Shown here piece after piece: positions 41,546 through 47,304 of a DNA stretch of 51,992 bases; position 1 is the first letter of the stretch; each line of letters opens with the position of its first letter. The stretch is taken from the IMG/VR virus record IMGVR_UViG_3300042923_000406, positions 1 through 51,992 of that record, one strand, 5' to 3'. A model generated the notes under the pieces. It searched no databases. It was given only the letters and a program-made list of their open reading frames with translations, and was not told the origin of the DNA. Source of the stretch: a virus. The translations under genes and the position numbers were made by a program.

Positions 41546-42022
41546 TTACTCCTTAATTCCATCCCTAATACGAGTTAGTATCTCACCTAGCAAGTTCTGA
41601 CCAAGCCACGTATCTCTATTTAAAGCACGTGGGTCGTCCTCTGCTAAACCAATACCCCAAATAGGGTCTACAGGGCTAGCCTCAACTAGAGTAGTACCCC
41701 TAGTGGCTAACAAGGTCCGTTTAAGATGCGCGTTTTGGTTAAACTTAGCGTAGTTAGCATCGTAGACAATCTGCTGGCATATGTGCTCCCAATGTGATGC
41801 ATCGAAGTTCTTGACACTTCTTCCTAATCTTTTCTGCATATTAGGATTCGTAGCCTTCATTATCATCTTCATTATGTCTATGTCATTGAAGTACTCTGCT
41901 TTCTTGAACATCATGTACTGCTCTGCACAATTAAACTCTACTCCAGCAATTCTGTACCTTGACGGGTGCCACTGTGAAAAGGGTGATTTAGTACGCCAGA
42001 AGAATGTAAACTGCTCGTCCAT
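41546..42022 (-). CDS. NADAR/YbiA-like N-glycosidase family protein
   Basis: 158 residues matching the NADAR (DUF1768) layout: FFWRTKSPFSQWHPSRY near the N-terminus, FNCAEQYMMFKKAEYF, IVYDANYAKFNQN, and the closing LVEASPVDPIWGIGLAEDDP. Family members act on ADP-ribose compounds; some remove ADP-ribose from modified guanine in DNA, and others protect against NAD-linked phage defence. In a phage it may counter ADP-ribosylation defences. That role is inferred from the family. A terminator precedes it at 42041. Confidence 0.85.
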   Translation of the reverse strand: MDEQFTFFWRTKSPFSQWHPSRYRIAGVEFNCAEQYMMFKKAEYFNDIDIMKMIMKATNPNMQKRLGRSVKNFDASHWEHICQQIVYDANYAKFNQNAHLKRTLLATRGTTLVEASPVDPIWGIGLAEDDPRALNRDTWLGQNLLGEILTRIRDGIKE

Positions 42023-42040
42023 TACTTAACCTCCTTTTTA

Positions 42041-42091
42041 AAATTAATAAACCCATGTACTGTTAACCTTGTTAGGCGTTCAGTACACGGG
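42041..42091 (-). terminator. Terminator after the seven-tRNA operon
   Basis: Leftward: CCCGTGTACTG, 18-nt loop, CAGTACATGGG (11 bp, one G-T), then TTTATTAATTTT. Directly downstream of the tRNA array. Confidence 0.75.
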
Positions 42092-42101
42092 TAAACTTAG
42101 T

Positions 42102-42175
42102 TGGAAGCGGGAGACAGGTTCGAACTGTCGTACTCGGGGCATGAACCCGATAAGTAGCCTCTACTTTATCCCGCA
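42102..42175 (-). tRNA. tRNA-Met (CAT) with initiator features
   Basis: Anticodon arm TCGGG-TTCATGC-CCCGA has three consecutive G:C pairs next to the loop. Position 1-72 is an unpaired T-T, and D-stem pair 11-24 is A-T. All three are hallmarks of bacterial initiator tRNA. CCA is encoded; the discriminator T73 is atypical. D-loop is short but keeps GG. A lysidine-type tRNA-Ile2 is the alternative. Confidence 0.75.
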
Positions 42176-42177
42176 TG

Positions 42178-42251
42178 TGGAGCTCCGTGACAGAGTCGAA
42201 CTGTCGTAGACGGTTTACAAAACCGTTGCACTACCACTATGCTAACAGAGC
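42178..42251 (-). tRNA. tRNA-Thr (TGT)
   Basis: Acceptor GCTCTGT/ACGGAGC, anticodon loop TTTGTAA (TGT), T-loop TTCGACT, discriminator T and encoded CCA. Part of the seven-gene leftward array. Reads ACA. Confidence 0.85.
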
Positions 42252-42254
42252 GTA

Positions 42255-42330
42255 TGGTCTGGATGACAAGACTTGAACTTGTGACTTCTCCCTTCCAAGG
42301 GGAGCACTCTACCAACTGAGCTACATCCAG
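42255..42330 (-). tRNA. tRNA-Pro (TGG)
   Basis: Acceptor CTGGATG/CATCCAG, anticodon arm CTCCC-CTTGGAA-GGGAG (TGG), T-loop TTCAAGT, A73 and encoded CCA. Reads CCA. Confidence 0.85.
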
Positions 42331-42335
42331 AAAAA

Positions 42336-42423
42336 TGGAGGAACAAGTAGGATTTGAACCTACGGAGCTGTTACACCCACTTGTTTAGCAAACAAGTACC
42401 ATAAGCCTCTCGGACATTGTTCC
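42336..42423 (-). tRNA. tRNA-Ser (GCT)
   Basis: Type II tRNA with a long variable arm. Acceptor GGAACAA/TTGTTCC, anticodon arm CTTGT-TTGCTAA-ACAAG (GCT), T-loop TTCAAAT, CCA encoded. Reads AGC/AGT. Confidence 0.85.
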
Positions 42424-42428
42424 TTATA

Positions 42429-42513
42429 TGGAGGAAGGTTAGAGAATCGAACTCTATAGGCTGTTACGCCACGACAGTTTTCAAGACTGCTTCACACCAT
42501 TGTGCTACCTTCC
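42429..42513 (-). tRNA. tRNA-Ser (TGA)
   Basis: Type II. Acceptor GGAAGGT/ACCTTCC, anticodon loop CTTGAAA (TGA), long variable arm, T-loop TTCGATT, CCA encoded. Reads TCA. Confidence 0.85.
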
Positions 42514-42522
42514 GTTTATAAC

Positions 42523-42602
42523 TGGTGGACCTGGCGAGAATCGAACTCGCGTGCCGAACAGTGCGCATTGGCTTTAAGCCCAGACGAAACCATAACAGGC
42601 CC
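42523..42602 (-). tRNA. tRNA-Leu (TAA), short D region, isotype tentative
   Basis: Perfect acceptor GGGCCTG/CAGGTCC (one G-T) and T-arm; CCA encoded. The loop CTTAAAG suggests anticodon TAA, with a TGC/GCA variable arm. In that reading the D-arm is about 7 nt short and two anticodon-stem pairs fail. So it may be degenerate or differently folded. Confidence 0.55.
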
Positions 42603-42605
42603 ACT

Positions 42606-42681
42606 TGGGGAGAAGTGCGGGAATTGAACCCGCGATAACGCATTCACAGTGCGCCGTGTTAGCCATTTCACCAACCACTCC
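42606..42681 (-). tRNA. tRNA-His (GTG)
   Basis: First gene of the array. It has an encoded G(-1) opposite C73, the His identity pair, acceptor GAGTGGT, anticodon loop CTGTGAA (GTG), T-arm GCGGG/CCCGC and encoded CCA. A further perfect complement to the 3' acceptor (GAGAAGT) lies about 12 nt upstream of the 5' end, of unknown meaning. Confidence 0.85.
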
Positions 42682-42701
42682 ATTAACTTCTCATTAGGTG
42701 T

Positions 42702-42731
42702 AGTATAACATAAACAACTTTAACTTGTCAA
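42702..42731 (-). promoter_or_regulatory. Promoter of the seven-tRNA operon
   Basis: Minus strand TTGACA, 18-nt spacer, TATACT, with TATACT ending about 20 nt before tRNA-His. Its AAAAAAGTGTTGACAAG context is nearly the same as at the tRNA promoter 45278, an internal duplication signal. Confidence 0.85.
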
Positions 42732-42744
42732 CACTTTTTTAAAA

Positions 42745-42969
42745 TTATTTTGCAGGTACTACTTGCATCTGCGCGTGCGTGTGATTTGGGTTTAATATGT
42801 AAACTCTGTCACCATTGTATTTGTTTACACCTACTACTAATGTAGTGTACGGCCCACCGTAGTTAACCTCACCAGTCCATTCTACAAATTCATCAGCGTT
42901 AGCGCCGACAGGAGAGGTCCACATTGAGTACCCAAATACTAGTGCTATAATTAATTTCTTTAACGTCAT
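42745..42969 (-). CDS. Small secreted protein
   Basis: 74 residues with an N-terminal signal peptide (KKLIIALVFGYSMWTSPVGANA) and a short beta-rich mature part. No cysteines or binding motif. Probably released to the cell surface or envelope. Starts at ATG 42969, 3 nt before the upstream gene's end. Confidence 0.65.
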   Translation of the reverse strand: MTLKKLIIALVFGYSMWTSPVGANADEFVEWTGEVNYGGPYTTLVVGVNKYNGDRVYILNPNHTHAQMQVVPAK

Positions 42970-42971
42970 TT

Positions 42972-43205
42972 CTACACCTCCTTATATTGTTCAGCTCGTA
43001 AATTATAGTATAATACTTTATCTCCTGGGTATGAAAACTCTATCCTTGCATAATCTTCGTGCACACTCACTACTTCACCCTTTTGGCCCTTACTCCATAT
43101 TTTCTCAGGTGCTCCTATATCAAAGCCTCTTTTACCTCTGTCATCGAAGCTTCTGTGGTACCCGTCTGATGTAGCTACAACTTTGTCTCCTACGCTTAGT
43201 GCCAC
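42972..43205 (-). CDS. Small SH3/KOW-like protein
   Basis: 77 residues, beta-rich, opening ALSVGDKVVATSDG and continuing KGQKGEVVSVHEDYARIEF: the repeated short strands of small SH3-like barrels. It may bind a protein or nucleic acid. No family name assignable. Strong AGGAGGTGTAATAG before ATG/GTG region. Confidence 0.65.
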   Translation of the reverse strand: MALSVGDKVVATSDGYHRSFDDRGKRGFDIGAPEKIWSKGQKGEVVSVHEDYARIEFSYPGDKVLYYNLRAEQYKEV

Positions 43206-43207
43206 TA

Positions 43208-43363
43208 TTACACCTCCTTATTATCTGTCGGTACAAACTTAACACACGTGCCATCTACTCTACAAGGTTTGTAAAGTGCTATGTTGCACATATTAAATCT
43301 AAGGCTTACTTCCGCACATATTAGACACTCACTATACCAGTATACAGGTATCGAATATAGCAC
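43208..43363 (-). CDS. Small cysteine-rich protein (51 residues)
   Basis: GTG 43363 overlaps the preceding TAG by one base, with AGGGGG 8 nt upstream. Five cysteines (ECLIC, MC, PC, TC) in a short peptide suggest a metal site or disulfides. The next gene's ribosome site lies inside its end. Function unknown. Confidence 0.6.
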   Translation of the reverse strand: MLYSIPVYWYSECLICAEVSLRFNMCNIALYKPCRVDGTCVKFVPTDNKEV

Positions 43364-43614
43364 TAGTACAACCCCCTATTTCTACGATTTAGGTAGGTTA
43401 TAATTAGTGCGTTAATGAATATAGCGATAGTGGATATTAAAATAGATAAAGCTAAACCCCATAATACTCCATACGCATTGCACACATCCGTAACTAGAAC
43501 AATGGAAGCATAGAGTGCTATCATTAGTATACTTATAATGGTGCACAGCTTTGCACAAATAACCCACAGAGTAGCAGCGCACTTAGCAGACTCCTTAATA
43601 TAATCCCTAAACAT
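43363..43614 (-). CDS. Small two-helix membrane protein
   Basis: 83 residues. Two transmembrane helices (around LCTIISILMIALYASIVLV and LALSILISTIAIFINALI) joined by a short polar loop, with a basic C-terminus (NRRNRG). Could be a holin-like or membrane-modifying protein, but there is no lysis gene next to it. It precedes the small Cys-rich gene by overlap. Confidence 0.65.
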   Translation of the reverse strand: MFRDYIKESAKCAATLWVICAKLCTIISILMIALYASIVLVTDVCNAYGVLWGLALSILISTIAIFINALIITYLNRRNRGLY

Positions 43615-43627
43615 TAGTACTAACCTC

Positions 43628-43963
43628 CTACTTTACCAGCCTATCCTCGATAGTCTTAGCTAACTCTCTAACCCGTTTGCGCACTTTCTTTCTTTCTTCC
43701 AGCTCTTCCTTAGTAGGGTTATTTAACTTACGTATAAGTTCTTTAGCAGCGTCACCTACAACTATTACGCGTCTACCGTCATAACCTGATAACTCTACTG
43801 TGGGGCCTTCTTCTTTAATTTGCTTTACATGGTCACCCTTTAGTTTAACCTTTTCTTTAAGGTCTGCAATACTAACTACTTCATCCTCTACAGTTAGTGT
43901 AGCCTTATCAGGCATCATATCTAAAGCATCCCATATAGCCACTAGTTCTCCATAGCTAAACAT
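43628..43963 (-). CDS. Hypothetical charged protein
   Basis: 111 residues, opening with a helix (FSYGELVAIWDALD), then a small beta part (RRVIVVGDAAKEL) and a long basic-acidic C-terminal helix (EELEERKKVRKRVRELAKT), possibly a coiled coil. ATG 43963 after AGGAGG. No recognised family. A terminator lies just upstream at 43981. Confidence 0.65.
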   Translation of the reverse strand: MFSYGELVAIWDALDMMPDKATLTVEDEVVSIADLKEKVKLKGDHVKQIKEEGPTVELSGYDGRRVIVVGDAAKELIRKLNNPTKEELEERKKVRKRVRELAKTIEDRLVK

Positions 43964-43980
43964 AAAACACCTCCTAAAAT

Positions 43981-44007
43981 AATAAAACCCCTAGCCGAAG
44001 CTAGAGG
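43981..44007 (-). terminator. Terminator after the second tRNA group
   Basis: Leftward: CCTCTAGC, TTCG, GCTAGGGG, TTTTATT, an ideal UUCG terminator. It lies 13 nt below the tRNA-Leu(TAG) 3' end. Confidence 0.9.
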
Positions 44008-44019
44008 ATTATAAACATT

Positions 44020-44096
44020 TGGTACAGAAGGTGGGACTCGAACCCACAGAATCTGGTTTCTAAGACCAGCACGTATGCCAATTCCATCACTTCTGC
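44020..44096 (-). tRNA. tRNA-Leu (TAG)
   Basis: Acceptor GCAGAAG/CTTCTGT, D-arm GGAATTGGCA, anticodon arm CTGGT-CTTAGAA-ACCAG (TAG), T-loop TTCGAGT, A73 and encoded CCA. The variable loop is short (5 nt), so it is not a standard type II Leu tRNA. Reads CTA, a frequent codon here. Confidence 0.8.
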
Positions 44097-44100
44097 ATTT

Positions 44101-44176
44101 TGGTACCTACCCACGGATTCGAACCGTGACTTTGTGAGGCTTAAACTCACTGCCTCTGCCGTTGGGCTAGGTAGGC
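44101..44176 (-). tRNA. tRNA-Leu (TAA)
   Basis: Acceptor GCCTACC/GGTAGGT, anticodon arm GTGAG-TTTAAGC-CTCAC (TAA), T-loop TTCGAAT, A73 and encoded CCA. The variable loop has 5 nt, unusual for Leu. Reads TTA. Confidence 0.75.
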
Positions 44177-44187
44177 AATATAATAAT

Positions 44188-44263
44188 CCCTGGCGGCTGG
44201 TCTTTCCGCATAGTCTCATATGCTTACGCATTAGACGGTGGCTACCTGTTCCACTCCTCAGGG
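44188..44263 (-). ncRNA. tRNA-sized structured RNA, element 1
   Basis: 76 nt with closing stem CCCTG/CAGGG. Arm 1 is GTGG-(AACAGGTAG)-CCAC, arm 2 GTCT-A-ATGC-GTAA-GCAT-ATG-AGAC, and arm 3 GCGG-(9 nt)-CCGC. It is clover-leaf-like in size and number of arms, but has no T-loop, no usual anticodon loop and no CCA. Closely resembles element 2. Confidence 0.5.
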
Positions 44264-44268
44264 TATAT

Positions 44269-44346
44269 AATAATCTGGTGGGTTGACCGTTCCCACATAT
44301 AGCTCATGGCTAGCAGGTTGCCAGTTCCTGTCGTCAGAGAATTATT
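44269..44346 (-). ncRNA. tRNA-sized structured RNA, element 2
   Basis: 78 nt. Closing pairs are AATAAT/ATTATT and CTG/CAG. Arm 1 is CAGG-(AACTGGCAA)-CCTG, arm 2 TAGC-CATGA-GCTA, and arm 3 GTGGG-(AACGGTCAA)-CCCAC. Same order as element 1, including TAT before arm 3. Directly precedes the end of the HNH gene. Confidence 0.5.
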
Positions 44347-44348
44347 GT

Positions 44349-44774
44349 TTACTCGTACTTGTATGAACGCCCATGTTTAATGCCTATAATAGATACGTGT
44401 GAACATTCATACTGTTTGGCTATACTTCTTAATGAAACTCCTGAGTCTAATAGCCTTCTTATGTTTGCTACGTCCTCAGGTTTTAAGGACGACCTGTGAT
44501 TGTTACACCCAGATATCACTCTTATGTCTTTTATGTCAGCCCCACTTGGATGGTGATGCTTCGAGTGCTCACTTCTAGTAAGTAGTTCAAGGTTGCTGAA
44601 TATGTTATCGTGCTTGTTCTCATTTATGTGGTGAACCAGGTGTGTCTTTGTATTTATGACTTCCCCTGTGTTTAACCACCAAACAAGAACGTGCTCGTAT
44701 ACGTATCTTTGTCTATACCTCTTACCTGGGTAGTATTCTGGTGCAACTACCATAATGTATTCACCATTTTTCAT
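44349..44774 (-). CDS. HNH homing endonuclease with C-terminal helix-turn-helix
   Basis: 141 residues. Core HNH pattern: YEHVLVWW, then THLVHHINENKHDNIFSNLELLT with the His and Asn residues of the metal site, and EHSKHHH. The C-terminus (PEDVANIRRLLDSGVSLRSIAKQYECSHVSII) is a helix-turn-helix. It sits within the tRNA cluster, next to element 2, a common place for free-standing homing endonucleases. Confidence 0.85.
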   Translation of the reverse strand: MKNGEYIMVVAPEYYPGKRYRQRYVYEHVLVWWLNTGEVINTKTHLVHHINENKHDNIFSNLELLTRSEHSKHHHPSGADIKDIRVISGCNNHRSSLKPEDVANIRRLLDSGVSLRSIAKQYECSHVSIIGIKHGRSYKYE

Positions 44775-44805
44775 AGCTACACCTCTATATAAATTTAATT
44801 GTATT

Positions 44806-44878
44806 CTGCGCTGGCAGGCATCGAACCTGCAACCTTCTCCTTAACAGGGAGCTAAACGACCAATCGTTCTGCAGCGCA
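44806..44878 (-). tRNA. tRNA-Asn (GTT)
   Basis: Perfect acceptor TGCGCTG/CAGCGCA, anticodon arm GCTCC-CTGTTAA-GGAGA (GTT, one mismatch), T-loop TTCGATG, G73, no encoded CCA. Reads AAC/AAT. Confidence 0.8.
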
Positions 44879-44882
44879 ATAT

Positions 44883-44957
44883 TGGCGGAACGTACGAGAA
44901 TTGAACTCGTGACTCTACCGTGACAGGGTAGCATCATAGCCACTTGACCAACGTTCC
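44883..44957 (-). tRNA. tRNA-Asp (GTC)
   Basis: Acceptor GGAACGT/ACGTTCC, anticodon arm CTACC-CTGTCAC-GGTAG (GTC), T-loop TTCAATT, G73 and encoded CCA. Confidence 0.85.
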
Positions 44958-44958
44958 G

Positions 44959-45034
44959 TGGTGGAATTGATGAGACTTGAACTCATGACATGCTCCCGTC
45001 TAAGAGCCTGCTCTACCGACTGAGCTACAATCCC
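44959..45034 (-). tRNA. tRNA of undetermined isotype, possible 8-nt anticodon loop
   Basis: Sound acceptor (GGGATTG/CAATTCC), D-arm GCTC/GAGC and T-arm with TTCAAGT; CCA encoded; 76 nt. The anticodon arm pairs well only when slipped: GCTC/GAGC closing an 8-nt loop TTAGACGG. The canonical register would give AGA (Ser) with two broken pairs and C37. An enlarged loop could permit frameshift decoding. Confidence 0.65.
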
Positions 45035-45040
45035 AGGTGA

Positions 45041-45091
45041 GGTACTAGGAGTGCTATCTCCTCAGCCGCCGTACAAAGGCTGCATAGTACC
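45041..45091 (-). ncRNA. 51-nt two-hairpin RNA element with perfect acceptor-like stem
   Basis: GGTACTA/TAGTACC close the element (7 bp). Inside are CAGCC-(10 nt)-GGCTG and GGAG-(6 nt)-CTCC. It lies between tRNA genes. It lacks one arm relative to a clover leaf and has no CCA. It could be an eroded tRNA or an independent small RNA. Confidence 0.45.
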
Positions 45092-45095
45092 CATA

Positions 45096-45170
45096 TGGCA
45101 TACCCTCTACGAATCTAACGCAGTCATGGTGAGTTTGGAGCTCACTGCCTTCACACTTGGCTAAGGGTAC
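45096..45170 (-). tRNA. tRNA-Trp (CCA)
   Basis: Acceptor GTACCCT/AGGGTAT, D-stem GCC/GGC, anticodon arm GTGAG-CTCCAAA-CTCAC (CCA), G73 and encoded CCA. The T-loop is TTAGATT, where nearly all tRNAs have TTC, so it may escape standard searches. Confidence 0.75.
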
Positions 45171-45178
45171 ATAATAAT

Positions 45179-45264
45179 TGGTGCGCCAGGATGGATTTGA
45201 ACCACCGTATCCCGAAGGAGGCGGGTTTACAGCCCGCTGCCATTAGCCACTCGACCACTGACGC
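45179..45264 (-). tRNA. tRNA-Tyr (GTA)
   Basis: Type II, first gene of the group. Acceptor GCGTCAG/CTGGCGC, anticodon arm GCGGG-CTGTAAA-CCCGC (GTA), long variable arm, T-loop TTCAAAT, A73 and encoded CCA. Confidence 0.85.
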
Positions 45265-45277
45265 TTAGTATATATGA

Positions 45278-45307
45278 AGTATAACATTGTGACTAAGCAC
45301 TTGTCAA
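45278..45307 (-). promoter_or_regulatory. Promoter of the 45-kb tRNA group
   Basis: Minus strand TTGACA, 18-nt spacer, TATACT, 14 nt before tRNA-Tyr. The same spacer length and AAAAAAGT leader occur at 42702, so the two tRNA groups probably share a duplicated promoter. Confidence 0.85.
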
Positions 45308-45325
45308 TACTTTTTTAAATTATTT

Positions 45326-45718
45326 TTATAATGGTTCTGCGTCTTCAAAGAGTTCGGTTAAAACTCTAGGTTTGTACGCCCTAGGGTTAGACACGTAGGA
45401 GTGCTGTCTTAGCATGTCACCATACATGTTGTCCATCGGAGCTAAAGTTTTACGGTTATTAGTTACCCACTCACCGAATGGACGCAATACTAGTAAGTTA
45501 TCACTAGCTATTCTACGTCTGTTACTGTACTCCTTGCCTAACCTGGAAATCTCTTTCCTCTTCTTAGCGCTTGCCTTGTTTAACTCGAAAAAGTGACGTA
45601 TGTCTCCCATAGCCATATCGCAGTGGTTTACCTCATCATCATAGTGGGATATAGCTGTGTTTACGTCTCTAACCAACTTCCTAAAGTCTGCTATTATTCG
45701 TACCGCGTCTTCATACAT
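45326..45718 (-). CDS. Hypothetical protein
   Basis: 130 residues, strongly helical and charged (DAVRIIADFRKLVRDVNT; KKRKEISRLGKEYSNRRR). A C-terminal stretch rich in Asn and Arg follows. No recognised family; a coiled or regulatory helical protein. Stop is 20 nt from the tRNA-group promoter. Confidence 0.65.
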   Translation of the reverse strand: MYEDAVRIIADFRKLVRDVNTAISHYDDEVNHCDMAMGDIRHFFELNKASAKKRKEISRLGKEYSNRRRIASDNLLVLRPFGEWVTNNRKTLAPMDNMYGDMLRQHSYVSNPRAYKPRVLTELFEDAEPL

Positions 45719-45738
45719 CCTCTTCCCTCCTACTTATT

Positions 45739-46128
45739 TTATACCATACCTTTAAGTCTTAGTGCACATATAAACAATACTATAATGTGCCATATTTGGT
45801 CTATGCATATAGTCAACCATAGAGTATCTTTGTCTCTATCTGGAGGCATTAACTTAATCTTTCTCTTCCACCAGCTATGGAAACTATAGTCATCTAGCAG
45901 TATATGAGTTACGAATAGGAACAAAACAACGAGCAACTCATCTGGGGACTTTATACCTAGCATACGGGTACCTATCGCCACAAACATGCACATACCCGCG
46001 CTATACAGTACGCAGTGTTCTAACAGCACGCTACGAGACTTACTCTTAAATATTGCCTGCCTATCAGTTTGAAGTAGCCAGTCGAATACGAAATGTCCTA
46101 TTAATAGAAATAAGAATATGTCAGCCAT
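45739..46128 (-). CDS. DUF3307-family membrane protein
   Basis: 129 residues. Family hallmarks: HFVFDWLLQTD near the N-terminus, LLEHCVLYSAGM, VTHILLDDYSFHSWWK and IDQIWHIIVLFI, with four membrane helices. DUF3307 members are uncharacterised. Often found in phages as small inner-membrane proteins; function unknown. Its ATG overlaps the preceding stop by one base. Confidence 0.75.
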   Translation of the reverse strand: MADIFLFLLIGHFVFDWLLQTDRQAIFKSKSRSVLLEHCVLYSAGMCMFVAIGTRMLGIKSPDELLVVLFLFVTHILLDDYSFHSWWKRKIKLMPPDRDKDTLWLTICIDQIWHIIVLFICALRLKGMV

Positions 46129-46490
46129 TATTCATCCCTCCGAATTTCTACATTGTGCTTTACGCCTTCTGATGTGTAGAAGAATATTTTATAATCCTCA
46201 AGGGAATCTGCTATACCGCTGTTACACTCATAAGGCCACTCATCACTTAGTAGGTCATAGAAACCATCAACGTTGGAGTACCCTGGGGTACCTCCCGCGT
46301 AGTAGACACTACTAATACTCATTCTATCTAGTAACTCAATATATTTTGTTAGAATGTCAGTATCGGCAGCCTTAATCTCAATGTTAACATAGTGGGTATC
46401 GTCGGCGTCGCCCTCCATCGTCCTAATTAACAACTCAAACACGTCTAGCTTCTTTCTTTCATGCACTGGTGCTCCTACTATGAATTGCAT
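46128..46490 (-). CDS. Hypothetical protein
   Basis: 120 residues, mixed alpha/beta, opening with QFIVGAPVHERKK. It has an aromatic-rich middle (YAGGTPGYSNVDGFYDLL). No recognised family. Shares one base with the DUF3307 start and overlaps the zinc protein upstream by 13 nt, so the three are likely translated together. Confidence 0.65.
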   Translation of the reverse strand: MQFIVGAPVHERKKLDVFELLIRTMEGDADDTHYVNIEIKAADTDILTKYIELLDRMSISSVYYAGGTPGYSNVDGFYDLLSDEWPYECNSGIADSLEDYKIFFYTSEGVKHNVEIRRDE

Positions 46491-46888
46491 CGTGTTTCCT
46501 CCTTTATCCTAGCTTCATTCCTTCTGTACCATGAGTTCATACACGGCTCGCACGTAGTCATATGGCCCGCAGGATGGTGCTTACTACCTTTAGTCATTAG
46601 TACTGCTTGTCCCGATGGTGACACAGAATATAGGTTAAAGTGTGGTACAGGATTACCGTCGTGCACTAAACGCATCACGTTCCCTTTACGTCCGCACATC
46701 TGACACTTTGTACTCTTATTAAAATGTACAAACCTCTCAGAACTCACCTTAACCATAAAGTCCCCAAACTTAACATGAGTCTCAGGACCATCGGGGTCAG
46801 TTGCTAAATCTAGTACCTCCTGAACATCGTGCTCACTAACTATACTATACTTACCACCACGTATGTAATCTTTACCTACTCTTGCCAT
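46478..46888 (-). CDS. Zinc protein with MTKG-KHPxG-TTCE motif, paralogue 1
   Basis: 136 residues from ATG 46888, with GGAGG 8 nt upstream. CQMC near residue 62 and TTCEPCMNSW near the C-terminus are separated by about 47 residues containing VLMTKGSKHHPAGHM. This recalls treble-clef/HNH-like proteins with MTKDH-type cores, but the catalytic-style Asp-His is replaced by Gly-Ser/Lys. Most likely a zinc-stabilised fold without nuclease activity. Next gene upstream is a paralogue. Confidence 0.65.
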   Translation of the reverse strand: MARVGKDYIRGGKYSIVSEHDVQEVLDLATDPDGPETHVKFGDFMVKVSSERFVHFNKSTKCQMCGRKGNVMRLVHDGNPVPHFNLYSVSPSGQAVLMTKGSKHHPAGHMTTCEPCMNSWYRRNEARIKEETRCNS

Positions 46889-47276
46889 TTCTATTACCTC
46901 CAGCATTAGTAGCTCTCTGTAGTTGTGCTGACCATTTGTTCATGCACTTCTCACAAGTTGTGCGGTTACCCTCAGGATGCTTTTCATTGCCTTTAGTCAT
47001 TCGTACTAGGTCACCTTCACTATCATTCCCAAATAACACAAAGTTAGGTTCTAGGTCATTTATCTTCTCTAGAAGCATTACGTAACCCTCTATACCACAA
47101 TCAGCGCACACAGTGCTGTCTTGGTGTACTTGGTACTTTAGGAGGTTCATCTTAACAGGTACGCCTCCAAAAACTACTACAGATTGAGCATCAGGTGTTC
47201 CCAATGCCTTTCTATGCGGTAAAACATCACATACTAAATACCTACCTAGTATCGTTGTCGTTCTTTTCTGTGCCAT
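46872..47276 (-). CDS. Zinc protein with MTKG-KHPxG-TTCE motif, paralogue 2
   Basis: 134 residues. VCADCGIEGYVMLLEK, then RMTKGNEKHPEGNRTTCEKCMNKW, matching paralogue 1. The N-terminal halves differ. Start ATG 47276 after GGAGGAATTATAG. Overlap of 17 nt with paralogue 1. It may act with the radical SAM gene 28 nt upstream; that is inference from the shared operon. Confidence 0.65.
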   Translation of the reverse strand: MAQKRTTTILGRYLVCDVLPHRKALGTPDAQSVVVFGGVPVKMNLLKYQVHQDSTVCADCGIEGYVMLLEKINDLEPNFVLFGNDSEGDLVRMTKGNEKHPEGNRTTCEKCMNKWSAQLQRATNAGGNRNGKSR

Positions 47277-47304
47277 CTATAATTCCTCCAATTAATTTAA
47301 TATA

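Noticed and set aside
44001-44231. 76-residue leftward frame through the tRNA-Leu genes
   Set aside because: It crosses two tRNA genes and a terminator; coding use is very unlikely.
44178-44800. Group I intron around the HNH gene
   Set aside because: No split exon or conserved core helices were identified; flanking tRNAs are complete.
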